A DNA stretch of 64,000 nt, taken from contig NC_088296.1 in NCBI RefSeq assembly GCF_032854445.1, positions 3,373,246 through 3,437,245 of the forward strand, given 5' to 3'. The first letter of the stretch is position 1; every line of letters starts with the position of its first letter. Shown in pieces: positions 23,495 through 34,718 of this stretch. The notes beneath the pieces are model-generated. The model ran no database searches. It had not been told where the DNA came from and worked only from the letters and a program-made list of their open reading frames with translations. The position numbers were made by a program, and so were the translations under genes. Source of the stretch: Liolophura sinensis (Eukaryota > Mollusca > Polyplacophora > Chitonida > Chitonidae).

Positions 23495-23655
23495 AGTTTA
23501 ACTTTTTCACATATTATGGCGCCATCTGGGGTTAGGCAACTTCAAAGATTCACAAAAAGTACTATCTTCTGCATCTACACAGAATAACGCCTTCAGAATA
23601 TGCTTAAATAAACATCTTACAAACATGCAAAAAAATGTTGAAAAACAACAGTATC
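23495..23655 (+). mobile_element. MITE-A copy, diverged
   Basis: Contains gtttaactttttcacatatt, aagattcacaaaaagtacta, agaataacgccttcagaata and the end tgttgaaaaacaacagtatc. Confidence 0.6.
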
Positions 23656-23849
23656 TATGTCTAAAGCTTCTAAAGCTTGGATTTTGGTAACAAATAAATT
23701 ACGCTTAACGCCCCTATATCAGAAATGTGTTCTTCAGAACATGACATTCCATCACTAGCAAAGGCTTGGCTTCCAATAAGACTTAAACAAGACTGAGGAG
23801 TTTGAAAACCAGGGGAAAAACGAGGGATCAACAGCCAAATCGGATCAGC

Positions 23850-24860
23850 TCAATGACATTCTCAGACAGGCCTTTCCATTTTCCTATTATATCAATTGAG
23901 GGGCAGGCATTAATACTTCCCCCGATGGCTGATATCGCTCAATCTTCATCAGGCGACACACAGAAACCAGCCTCAATCTAGTGTACAAAACGCCAACAGG
24001 CAATCATAACCATAACAAAAAAAAAAAAAAAACATCGGCGTAAAAACAAAAATGACAAGAAAACGATGCGTCAAGTAAAAATTTTTCTGGAATGTAGGGT
24101 AAAATATGAGTCGAAAAAGATTAGAGATGGGCTTGTAAAGCATGTCTGTGATCGGCGTAATCAGTTCATTTCCTGAGAGTCTTCGCCTCACGGAAATCCC
24201 CTAACCAGATTTCCCCGCTCCATTATCCAATGTAGTGGCGTTCTGTTTAGTGTCAGCCAGCCCACAAAGGTCCAATTTGAGGCGATTCTCGGGTACGACC
24301 TGTCCCCATGTCTGGGGTGGTTGCGGCGACAAATGGCCACATTCAGCGCATTGCCATCTGCCCTGTATCAGAAGCCCCCCCTTCCACCCCACCACTGCCA
24401 CTGTGTTCTCTAACAAGCCGCTTTACGGCCAGGCCGCGCTCCTAAGGACCTCCTCCTATCTCCCCAATAAAGTGGATTTGTCCAAATTAGATTTAGAAAC
24501 AGTTAGGGTCTTTATTCAGCCGCCAAGGTAGCGGACCGACATACAAACACCCGAGAGAGACCAACAGGAAATTACCCCTGCCCATTCCGCTTAGACCTCT
24601 TTCGGCCCTTTTTCCGTTCGGTCAAAGAGAGTTGGGCAGGGGGCGCCATTTGATGCCGACTCCCATGAGACTGAGCCTAATAGAGCAGTGGCTAGACGTG
24701 GTATTACTGCCAGGAAAGACAGACAGAGGGCGACGCTGGTCACCGGTTAACACCCGTTCACATGATCAAACTCACTTTCTGCTTATTCTCGTAGCTGTTT
24801 CCATTCACCACAAAATTGGCTGCAAAGTTGCGTCGCATGGCATTTCGCCATAATCTGTCA
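23850..24860. promoter_or_regulatory. Candidate intronic enhancer block
   Basis: About 1 kb without recognisable repeats, with more CpG and more complex sequence than its flanks, including caattattcc-type and GGGGGCGCC motifs. Called on composition only. Confidence 0.3.
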
Positions 24861-25009
24861 CTTAATCACCCAGTTATATGGCGTTTATTTTGAGAAAGTG
24901 GAGAGACTGTAAAATGCACTTTCTAAACAACCAACTTGTATTTCTTGAAACTCTAAAGCTGACCATTCAAGCTAAAAGAAATGAACATTGGAACTCCTAC
25001 ATAAAGTAT

Positions 25010-25755
25010 TTCCAGCACATCTTCAACCTTTTATAAGAATTATCCTCACGTCAGCACATCTTCAACCTTTTCCAAAAATTATCCTCACGTCAGCATATCT
25101 TCAACCTTTTACAAGAATTATTCTCATGTCAGCACATCTTCAACCTTTTACAAAAATCATCCTCATGTCAGCACATCTTCAACCTTTTACAAGAATTATT
25201 CTCATGTCAGCACATCTTCAACCTTTTACAAAAATTATCCTCAGGTCAGCACATCTTCAACCTTTTACAAGAATTATTCTCATGTCAGCACATCTTCAAC
25301 CTTTTACAAAAATTATTCTCAGGTCAGCACATCTTCAACCTTTTACAAGAATTATCCTCATGTCAGCACATCTTCAACCTTTTACAAAAATTATCCTCAT
25401 GTCAGCACATCTTCAACCTTTACAACAATTATCCTCACGTCAGCACATCTTCAACCTTTTACAAAAATTATTCTCAGGTCAGCACATCTTCAACCTTTTA
25501 CAAAAATTATCCTCACGTCAGCACATCTTCAACCTTTCACAAAAATTATCCTCATGTCAACACATCTTCAACCTTTTACAAAAATTATCCTAACGTCAGC
25601 ACATCTTCAACCTTTTACAAAAATTATCCTCATGTCAGCACATCTTCAACCTTTTACAAAAATTATCCTCATGTCAGCACATCTTCAACCTTTTACAAAA
25701 ATTATCCTCATGTCAGCACATCTTCAACCTTTTACAAGAATTATTCTCATGTTGC
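25010..25755 (+). repeat. Tandem array, 39-bp unit
   Basis: About 19 copies of cagcacatcttcaacctttt and acaaaaattatcctcatgt. Because 39 is a multiple of three, a 201-codon ORF of 13-residue repeats is open by default. One copy has lost a T and shifts the frame. Confidence 0.95.
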
Positions 25756-25959
25756 ATATCCAATTGATGACCTAGAGATTATTGGGTTGTTTTGTTGTAC
25801 ACAAGTACTGGCAATCTCTGACCTTCTAATCCATGACCAATCAGAAGTACAATTAATATGGGGTCAAATCCATGTACATCCAGTTTAAAAAAAAAAAAAA
25901 AAAAAAATTAAATAACGTTTTGTGCAGAGAATCAAAAGTAGTTCAACATGTTATAAAGC

Positions 25960-26350
25960 TCCTGCTAATTATTTGTCACATCTTTTTTTCTTTTCATTTT
26001 CCCCCGGAAATTTTGAACGATCCCGGCGGTAATTGTACAGAATGCAAAGGCTCTTGTCTATTAAGTAGCTATTGATTTGTCGTTCTTTTTCTTTAGCCAT
26101 TTGTTCACAGACCTCCGTCATCGCATCAGTTATGTTTGGCCTATCACTCGTCTCAAATTACACGCTCGTTGTTCGCCACATCCCTTGTTTTCCATCGACC
26201 ATCAATAATTTTTCTGCAGAGATCACAAACGAGTCCACCGCCAGAGTTAATCGTCTCTGGCTAGATTGTAATCAAGTCCTGCTGCCGTTCACTGCGGTGT
26301 CAACTTTCCGCCAGGCAAACAAGAAAACAATCATGGGCTCTTTCCTACTC
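25960..26350. promoter_or_regulatory. Candidate intronic enhancer block
   Basis: Complex, repeat-free, with several homeodomain-like (TAAT, ATCAATAATTT, TTAATCG) words and evenly mixed bases. It follows directly after the 39-bp array. Called on composition only. Confidence 0.3.
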
Positions 26351-26597
26351 TGTCCCTAAATCACTGAGAGAATGAAAGTGGGGGTGAGGCAGGGGAGGGC
26401 AGTGTGGACACAACCCTTTACCAATCTCAACTGACAAGATTTTCCCTGCCATTTAAATGCATGCACCCATTTACTACATGATCTACAACATCAATGTTAT
26501 CAGGCATATATCACTATAAAGCCATTTCACAAAACTATCCGATGTATAGAACTTTTCTTAACACCTATCCAGTGTTAAAATGCTGCACTTGAATGTA

Positions 26598-26822
26598 TTG
26601 TAATTCTTCAGTCTTTGTGCATGTTCACAAGGTGTTTATTCAAGCATATTCTGAAGGTATCAATCTGTGTAGATTGATATTACACCTTTTTTTATTTGAA
26701 GCCCTAAAACTGGTCAATCTAACCAATGTAGGTTTGCTTCCAAAACTAACTTTAAAATGCGCATAAACTGCACTGAAAGTTGCTCATACGTGAAAAGTTT
26801 GAGGAATCAGGAGTTACGGTAC
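26598..26822 (-). mobile_element. MITE-A copy, reverse orientation
   Basis: On the plus strand it begins ttgtaattcttcagtctttg and ends gaaaagtttgaggaatcagg, with aggtgtttattcaagcatat and aaccaatgtaggtttgcttc between. Confidence 0.75.
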
Positions 26823-27362
26823 AAGGTACCAAAACAATGAAGCTTGTTTCCTGAACTCAAAATGTCCAAGAGACCACCTCATTACTCAAGTGCTAGAAAA
26901 CTGCCACAGATTATTTGCAATGACTAGCTGACCTCAGACAGTAAACACAAGGCTTAACACTTTTGTTGTTGTTGTAAGATAGCTTTCAAGCATTTTCCAC
27001 AGTTACTCTCAATAAAGACTTCTGAAAGGCCACAGAATTCTTGCTGAGATTACTTGCAATAACTTGAGGCCATCATAGAAAACGAAGGCTGGACAGTTTT
27101 AATCTTGTTGCTGTAAGAAAGCAATCATGCTTTTTACATGGGTGTTGTACAGACTTACATGTATAATAGAATTCTGAAAGATGGTGTACTTGAGACTTTT
27201 TCCTACTTCCGTCATAATACTTGGCTAGTACCACTTCTCCGTCTCACAAGAAAAACCCTGTCATACTAATCAACACTCGTAATCTGAGAAAACAATGTGG
27301 CCGACAGCACCAAACAACCTAAAGCATGCATAACCTACCCCAAAACACAGTGGGACTGACAT

Positions 27363-27391
27363 GAAAAAAAAAAAAAAAAAAAAAAAAAAAC
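27363..27391 (+). repeat. Poly-A run
   Basis: About 29 A residues with no SINE recognised upstream. Confidence 0.9.
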
Positions 27392-27903
27392 TGTAAAAGA
27401 AACGAAATGGCCATGTGAGTTGTCCCCAGAACTAATTACATGGACAAGACAAAACGCAATGATGCTAACTCCCAGGCAATAGTCAATGCATTTAATCAAT
27501 TTTCTCTCTGAGTACCAAGGGCAAGAGCTAGGCTAGCCAGATGAGCCTAGGGGGTACAGTGTGATTCCTTTCCTATAAGTAAGTGCGGCAGGGTCATACA
27601 ATGCGCTATCCTCCAGACACTGTATGAAGACATCTGGTTGGCACACTGGTCACCCTCATCCTCAGCACTGAGGTTTGTATATACATTTGAGCAAGAGCAC
27701 AATGACCATGTCCGGCACCAAATTCTATTGTAACTGTTTGGTACAGGACAAATTCGTCATGTATATAACATTTTAATCATTTTAATAATATGAAAAGCTG
27801 GAAGATTGCTGCTATTACGTCCTGCAGCAACTTTACCAAAATTATCTCCAAGCTTGCATATATATCAGAGAATAAGGATATGCATGAACTTGGAGGACGA
27901 CCC

Positions 27904-28120
27904 AAATTCCTCAACCTTTTCACATATAAAAGAGCAACTTTCAGAGCAATTATGCATATTTTTCATTTCATTTTGGAGACAAAACTACATTGGTTGGAAT
28001 GGCCAGTTTCAAGGCTTCAAAAAAAAGTATAATTTTGTCAATCAACACAGAATAATGCCTTCAGTATATGCTTGAATAAACACCTTCCAAACATGCGAAA
28101 AAACTGAAGAATTACAGTAC
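27904..28120 (+). mobile_element. MITE-A copy, full length
   Basis: Left end aaattcctcaaccttttcac and right end aactgaagaattacagtac are imperfect inverted repeats. The element is about 217 bp with no coding capacity, as expected of a miniature nonautonomous DNA transposon. Confidence 0.78.
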
Positions 28121-28199
28121 ATTGTATTTGATTACGTGGTGTTTATTGACATGCACAAGAATTTTTAACTTTTCATAACTCATGAGGGTGGGGTTTACT

Positions 28200-28356
28200 G
28201 GTGGTGGAGCTTTGTCATATACCCAACCCATCCCATCACTTTAAGCTGCAGTCCAAAAAATGAGAGCTAGAATCAAACATGACCTTAAAGGTCAAGCGCC
28301 TGATAACTGCAGGGGGCGAGAGCTTTAACCAATCGAGTTAGAGAGGCTCCCTCCCC
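28200..28356 (-). mobile_element. tRNA-derived SINE (family 2)
   Basis: The minus strand starts GCCTCTCTAACTCGATTGG (box-A-like), has a box-B-like TGTTTGATTCTAGCTC, and continues into TGCAGCTTAAAGTGATGGG. A related body follows the B box at 31.4 kb and 5.8 kb. Confidence 0.65.
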
Positions 28357-29509
28357 AAGCAGCTGATATTCAGCTGAGACGTCATAAAAATTATCAGAAA
28401 GCACACTGGTCTAAAATATGACCAAACTTGTATGGAAAAATGGGCCCTTCTTGTAGCATGAGTAGGAGGTTTGAGTAGGTATATTTTAAAAGGTTAACAG
28501 CCAATCAAATGTGCTCAGGTCTGTCATGGAAACTCTGTAAGCAGGTAGGACTGTAAAGCTACAACATATCGCCATTTATGAACAGCTGGTCAGGTTCCCA
28601 ACATGGCTGGACAGTTCAAGTAATTCACCACTGGTCACCTCACTGCACACCATCTAAACAATGGGCTGATCCACAAACAAAACCTCTCAATGTGTTCTAA
28701 AAATGGAAGCAGCCAGTCATGAAGTCAAAGAATGGCCCATTACAGAGTGCAAGGGTAGAAGGGATATTACTACTGTATCTATTACTATGTAAAAAGGCCC
28801 ACATACACATACACTGTTAACATACCCAAGAGTTTTGCAAAGATGCAGTATATGTACAACAAAATATAACAATGGTACAGTAATAGTTACAAAACAAAAA
28901 CTGTACGACAATTGGAGAGTTACAAAAAAAAAAAAAGGCATGTGGCTTTGTGAAACTGGGCACAGCAGCCTACTTTGAACATAAATGTAGCTTTGACATT
29001 TTAAAAAACATGTAAGTCTGTAGACTCACCATTTATGAGTCTACACACCAACAATATGAGAGGTGTGAGGGGAATAATCAAACATAGACTATGGCGACAA
29101 CACCATGTTTCGGGTTTATAGACTGAGAAAAAAAGAAATATAAGGTTATTCTGGGGTCCTTCAGAGACTGCCAAGTTCAGACAGCCATCTGGGGGCCATA
29201 TGTACCCCAGTTACCCTGTGTCCCAAGAGGTGCATGAACAAGCCTTGGCTTAACAAACCACAGACTGCACTCACAACTATCAGCACAAACCTGCTGTATT
29301 ATGCCTAACTTTGATCAGATTTTTCAACACTCATACTTACTTTTAATCAATAATGATCAACACTGATTGAAGCACTTATGTCTTCACAGCATGATCTACT
29401 TGTAAACCCCGTAATACAACCTGTTACTTTATGTTTCTATTCTGTACTCTTCTGTATAACTGCAAACTTTCTGTCCCTCGGAAAATGATCACAAACAAAC
29501 TTAACGACT

Positions 29510-29645
29510 GTAATTCATCTCAAGTTAGCCTCTTTTCAAGTGACAAATTTTCCTTGATTCTAGCTAATTCATCCACCTTATAGGGCCACTGTAGAGTATT
29601 TTGTGAAGTTTGATTAATTTCTTGTGAAGTGTTGGCATGAAAAGT
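29510..29645 (+). mobile_element. MITE-C-like fragment
   Basis: Contains tcatccaccttatagggcca, then ctgtagagtattttgtgaag, as in the 6.7-kb element. The ends are not clear. Confidence 0.5.
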
Positions 29646-30639
29646 ATCATTTTAATAGTGAATCTGACTGATGTCGAATACAGATTTTTATATATATTTA
29701 TTTATTGGTGAAGACTCACATCAAATATTTCAAATATGAATCACACAACTGGTTAGAACCAAATAGTTCATCCAATGAAAAGCTTGCTATATATTTCATT
29801 TTATTGTGTTTTTTTTGGGGGGGGGTCAGTTAATTTTTACGTGTATTTCTATGCCCCTTGTGAGGCTGTTTGTGCAGTCTAAAAGTGCCTGAAGACCACT
29901 TGTCTTTTACCTATAGGGTTGCATATCTGGGTGCATAACAGGTGGGAAAGCTTGTTGGAAACTTGCCAAAGGCCGATGGTTTCTTCCACGCATAAAAATG
30001 ACCATAAAATAAGTGAAAGAGACATTTGGGTGTGGCAACACTAATGAAATAAATAAATAAATAATGTGGATACATATGCAACCGGCAGGAAAGCTAAATG
30101 TCGTCACAGAACAGTCTAACAATGGAAATGGCTTGGGTTTTGGGTATTGCTGTGGTACCAAGAGGTTAGGTTTGTGTTTTATGATGGCAACTATCAGCGG
30201 CTGTCTACCACCAAGCTGCTGATGAGTAGACAGTGACCGTCACATCTGCCATGTAACACAGATTACAAACCTGCCAGACATCATGAATAGCAGGTGCCCC
30301 TAGACTCTCTCACAGTGCTACCAGCTGTCATTCTTGTCTACATGTGGAGTAGTGGAGGTCTGGCCAGAGACTCTGGTTGAGCGTAAAGGACAGGGCTTTT
30401 CCTCAGACCAGATAAGGACTATATATGTGATATCAGGCCTCATATGACACAGACCAGCTGCATAGTAGTAGACTATTCTAATATTACCGGGATCGCAGTC
30501 TCGGGCAGCACTCAGTGCTCCATCAATATCCTATCTCGCCTACAAAACAGCTGACAATTTCAACTTCCCAGCATTAAAGGCGGGATAAACCCAGCTTAAA
30601 TGTACGAGTAAGGTAAAAGGTCTAAAATGCCATCCCAAA

Positions 30640-30790
30640 AAAGGAGCAAACAAATATCACAAAATAGTATCTTTTTTATGATACCAGATAAACTAGCATT
30701 TCTGCAGTAGAATACAATTTTACCTCCTGAACAGACCTTAAAACACCTTTCTAAAATTAACAGAGTTTTCAGAATGATGTAATATGTGCA
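30640..30790 (-). repeat. Dispersed repeat F fragment
   Basis: The plus strand shows gaccttaaaacacctttcta and acagagttttcagaatgatg, the reverse of the repeat-F core. Confidence 0.55.
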
Positions 30791-30892
30791 TCTGTAGTCA
30801 CGGGCAGAAATTCAGGTGAACTACCACGCTTGTGACAGCGAAAACAAACTCATAAAAAGTATTTGTCCCTGGGGAATACCCAAGCTACCTGT

Positions 30893-30962
30893 ATATCGCT
30901 TGCTGATATCACAGGTTTTATTTGCTGATATCACAGGTTTTATTTGTTGATATCACAGATTT
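30893..30962 (+). repeat. Three 22-bp tandem units
   Basis: Three copies of tgctgatatcacaggtttta with minor changes. Confidence 0.8.
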
Positions 30963-31369
30963 TATCATGTCAAGGAGAAGTATCAGGATTTTCTTCACAG
31001 ACGACATGTATTTCCACACGCAGCTGGGTACACTGACTTCTCTCTCTAACAAACCACAACACATGTACTTCATCTACTGGATCAGTGGTAAAGTCTATGC
31101 TCACAAACTGCTCACATAACCTGAAATCTCTACGATCTTGACCAAAGCCAAGACACAGTGCATGTTTTGGTATATGTGAAGATTGTTTTCTGAACTAGAC
31201 AGGTTCTGGACTGGACAAGAATTTTTGTGAAAAAATCATTATTTTGGGGAAAAGCTAGCATGAGCTGGACAGAACTCAAGATATCGCTTTGGTTCTTGGG
31301 TCATTGCGCTGCGCTTGTACTCTAACACTGAGCATTGAGTGCTCAGATTTAACAATTGTCCTTTACCAG

Positions 31370-31495
31370 GTACAATGTACCAAACAAAAGACCTTACTTA
31401 AAGCTGCCGGCAAATCAAGGAGAGCTAGATTCGAACTCGCAGCCTCACTGGTGAGACATGAGCAGCACTTCAGAAAACTGAGCCTGCCAGGCCCT
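31370..31495 (-). mobile_element. SINE family 2 copy
   Basis: The minus strand holds a box-B-like GCGAGTTCGAATCTAGCTC followed by GCAGCTTTAAGTAAGGTC. The tRNA-like head upstream is degenerate. Confidence 0.6.
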
Positions 31496-31659
31496 GCACT
31501 TTATCGTAATACCTTTTTATTCTGCTGGGCAGTGTAGCTGCAGTGATGAGTCGGGTGCGGACGCAACTGTCACGGGGAATGAAGGGTATGCATGTCTGCT
31601 TTACTCCTCAGTGGAGCCAAAATTCACAACCAAGAACATTGATCTGTGTGCAACAGATG

Positions 31660-32290
31660 GCTGGAGGCGGTTATTAACACAGGTAAATCCCCAACAACAA
31701 AAGAAAGTCTTCTAAACCAGCTATAGGTAACTCTGGCAATGAGTCATACCAGGGGTGTTTTGGAATTATTACAAGTACAAATGAGTCTGAGATCACTAAC
31801 ACACACAGGTAAATCCACAACACAAGCTCAACATCTACCAAATAAGTTCCAAACAGGTAGCTCTGGCAATAATTGATTTCAAAAGCGAGTTTAGGTCGAT
31901 CATAAATACATGTACAGGCTAGTTTGAAATGAACAACAGAGAGAGATAAATCAGACGGTAATTTTTACAAACCAGCTACCTGTACTGGTATATGTAACTG
32001 CTCTGCTAATCACCGATTTCAAATGCGGGTTCAGATTGATGACAAATGTAAGCCATTTCGAAATGAACTACAAAAAGGTAAATCAGAAAGTTGCCCAAAC
32101 CTACTACAGGTAAACAACCGATTTTCAAGAGAGTTTACGTTGATCACAAACACAGGTAAGTCTGAAATGAACCAACAAAATCAGGTAAATTCACAACAGA
32201 GGAAAAAAAATGTCATACACCATTCACAGGTAACACTGGCACGGGCTAACTTCAGGTACGAGATAAGAATTTCAAACGAGTTAGCAATCA
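31660..32290 (+). repeat. Old, diverged tandem array, unit about 140-150 bp
   Basis: acaggtaaatc, aaccagctacc and gatttcaaaagcgagttta-like segments recur in the same order about four times. Confidence 0.55.
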
Positions 32291-33239
32291 ACTCGGTGTA
32301 ACAGCTAAACCACCCTCAAGATGGACAAGCATTCTTACATACAATATCATACATTATGTACATGTACTGTTCAACTCGAGGGAGATTTTATATGTCAAAC
32401 CATCCTAAGCCAATAGATGCTAAGTTTGTTGGTACAATCTGGGAAGATTTTTAAGCTCACTAAGATATCTGATCTCCTCGCCCTTCCCACCAGACCCCAA
32501 AAAAATAAAACAAAAAGTTCTTCTTCCTTCCTTCCTTCACTTCAGAATTAGTAAGTAAGAAGAAATTTGTCAGCTAGAACACAGAACAGATGTTTACTCA
32601 GCTCATAGCATGTCAAAACCCTGCTCTAACAAGAGCACTAATCATGAAGGGGGGTGGAGGCATAGTGGGGAAGGGGGGCTTCAGGGAGAAGAACTGAGAA
32701 GGCAGATCTGTCAGCACCTCGCACCTTCAATCAGCATTCCTAGCTTTGGCACATTTCACTCTATTTTATCCACATTATCACTTTTGTTGCCACTGAGCAG
32801 TTTAACCAAGCTGAGCTGAGCTGTCCCTTCTGCCAACCATTACACACACACACAAATTTCTCCTTACTCATTTCTTTTTTATCACTGCTGCCCTCCACAC
32901 CAACCCCCTCCCCTCCCCCCTTTTTTTCCTTCCCTCTCTCTCTTTTTATTTTCATTGCGCGAGTCTCTAGACCACACACAGGCTGGGTTCAATACCTGCT
33001 GATCTCGTTAGCCAACTACCACACACACGCACGATGCACCACCACGCTTTTTCTCCCACTCTGAGAAACTATGACAGTGGAGCATCGTGATTGCTTAACT
33101 TGCCTACTAGAGCTGCCCTGACAGATAGGAAGATCTTTACTTCTGCAAACTGATCTATCTGGGCAATTTTTCTGACATAACAAACTGAACAGCATTACAT
33201 CAGAATCTCCAAAGCCCAGCAAATAGAAACAAAAGATAA

Positions 33240-33425
33240 TGCTGACTTCAGATATAATGCAGACTTCGGATATACGTGTAATCCAGACTTCGGATGTATG
33301 TGTAATGCCGACTTCGGATATATGTGTAATGCAGACTTCGGATATATGTGTAATGTAGACTCCAGATATAATGCAGACTTCGGATATACGTGTAATGCAG
33401 ACTTCGGATATAATGAGGGCTTCCT
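33240..33425 (+). repeat. Tandem array, unit about 18-24 bp
   Basis: About eight copies of atgcagacttcggatatac with variable gtgta spacers. Confidence 0.9.
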
Positions 33426-33912
33426 AATGCCTCAGCTTCACCTGATACCCTGTACATAAAACCACTTCTCATGTGTTCACTTTGAAGTTTATTAATTCTT
33501 AAAAAAAAAATATTTTTCTTTTCTTTTTTAGTTCAAAAAAAAAAGAAATAAATAAAAATCAACCAAAAAAATCATTGCTAAATGTACATGCAGGAATGAG
33601 AGTTTTGACGAAACTCCAGAGTTAATTCTGTTTTAATGCAGGGATGTCTACCAAACCCAAACTCTGACAGACTCGCTCCTCAAGCTTGCGAAATTCATCA
33701 CCCATGCAATTTGTCTCGGCTGACAACTGTAATTTGTTGGGTAAATATGAGAGCACATGTTGATTCTATCATCTATGTTTTCTATATAAACCAGGACACT
33801 AGTGTACACTCCCAGCCAACTAACAGCTAGGAGAGGCAAAAGAAACTATACATGTACACTCCCAGAGTGAACAACAGTTACGATATGAATCGCAAGATGT
33901 GAAATAGACGTA

Positions 33913-34105
33913 ACCTAATTCTTCCACCTTTTCGACTGCTTCGGCAGCAAATATTTTGAAACATTCTGGGAGAACTCTAGGGTGAAAACAAATAATTTGC
34001 ACAGTTTTATGAAGCTTTAATCTTTAATGACACAAACTGCATTGTCTGCATAAATTCCACTGGGCCAAAAAGTGCTTTAGTGGTTGAAAAGACTGAAAAT
34101 TAACA
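33913..34105 (+). mobile_element. MITE-B copy
   Basis: Left end aattcttccaccttttcgac resembles the MITE-A end. The interior cagttttatgaagctttaat and aaagtgctttagtggttgaa match the other two MITE-B copies. Confidence 0.65.
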
Positions 34106-34374
34106 GCACGTAAAATAACTGTTAATTTCTGGATGTACAATTCAAGAATTCTGTGCATGTTTACAACAAGAACATGTGCTCAGCCACCCTCTCAATGAAC
34201 ATCACTGAAATATGAGACTTTCTAGCCAGCTTAAACATCCTCATGGGGAGCTTGAAATTTCTCTTAACTCCTCTTCCCACAAACTGACAGGACAAAATGG
34301 GACACAATAATACATACACGTAAACATACAGTAAATTACCTAAAAATTCACTCCAAAAGGGGCATATTTTAGAG

Positions 34375-34500
34375 GCAAACACATGTATTTATAATATTTA
34401 TTTTTGGTGCTGAACAATGCATTTTTCCAGCAGGATATCTCTTTCCCTTCTGAACCAACCAGAAAACACATTTCTCAGAACTCACATAATCAATTAAAAT
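34375..34500 (-). repeat. Dispersed repeat F fragment
   Basis: The plus strand shows tttttggtgctgaacaatgc and ccagcaggatatctctttcc followed by an aaaacacatttctcagaact end, reverse to the 9.4-kb copy. Confidence 0.5.
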
Positions 34501-34633
34501 TTGCATCATGGACAAAGTTTTATGTCATTTACTGTAATTAATCTGTCACAACTCGACAGAAAAAGTGTGTTCTTCATACCTCGACATTGAAATGAAATTG
34601 ACGCATTTGAGTATAATTCAAAAACAAGCTTAC

Positions 34634-34718
34634 CTGGTCTCACACCCGGGTACATATTATCCATGTTATGGGGCCCGTTCTTCATGGGCTGATTTCCGCC
34701 TACTGGTGGAGAAAACAT
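34634..34718 (-). CDS. TCF4/TCF12: E-protein exon 3: MFSPPV segment
   Basis: 85 nt, phase 0 to phase 1. It starts MFSPPVGGNQPMKNGP and ends with VRP plus one base (about residues 33-60). The acceptor is CATATTTCAG and the donor GTAAGC. DFSA from the previous exon followed by MFSPPV reproduces the vertebrate sequence without a gap. The rest is rich in Asn, Met, Pro and Gly and is not recognisably conserved, as expected for the disordered linker after AD1. The following intron is 25.6 kb, the largest here. Confidence 0.93.

Larger units (their letters stand above)
9011..34633 (-). other. Intron 3 of the E-protein gene, 25.6 kb
   Basis: No exon was supported inside it. It carries many of the window's tandem arrays (near 9.2, 12.0-12.5, 15.0-15.3, 16.7-17.5, 20.6, 21.5, 25.0-25.75, 31.7-32.3 and 33.25 kb), SINEs at 18.2, 19.3, 22.2, 28.2 and 31.4 kb, MITE-like copies at 14.0, 21.9, 23.5, 26.6, 27.9 and 33.9 kb, and complex blocks at 10.0-10.4, 11.5-11.8, 17.85-18.06, 23.85-24.86 and 25.96-26.35 kb. 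The remainder is AT-rich unique sequence. Confidence 0.75.

Noticed and set aside
24988-25593. 201-codon plus-strand ORF
   Set aside because: Translation of the 39-bp array (13-residue repeat). It is open only because the unit length is a multiple of three.
31660-32290. Repeated CAG|GTAA sites resembling alternating splice signals
   Set aside because: They belong to a diverged tandem repeat on the plus strand, opposite to the gene, and no open exon lies between them.
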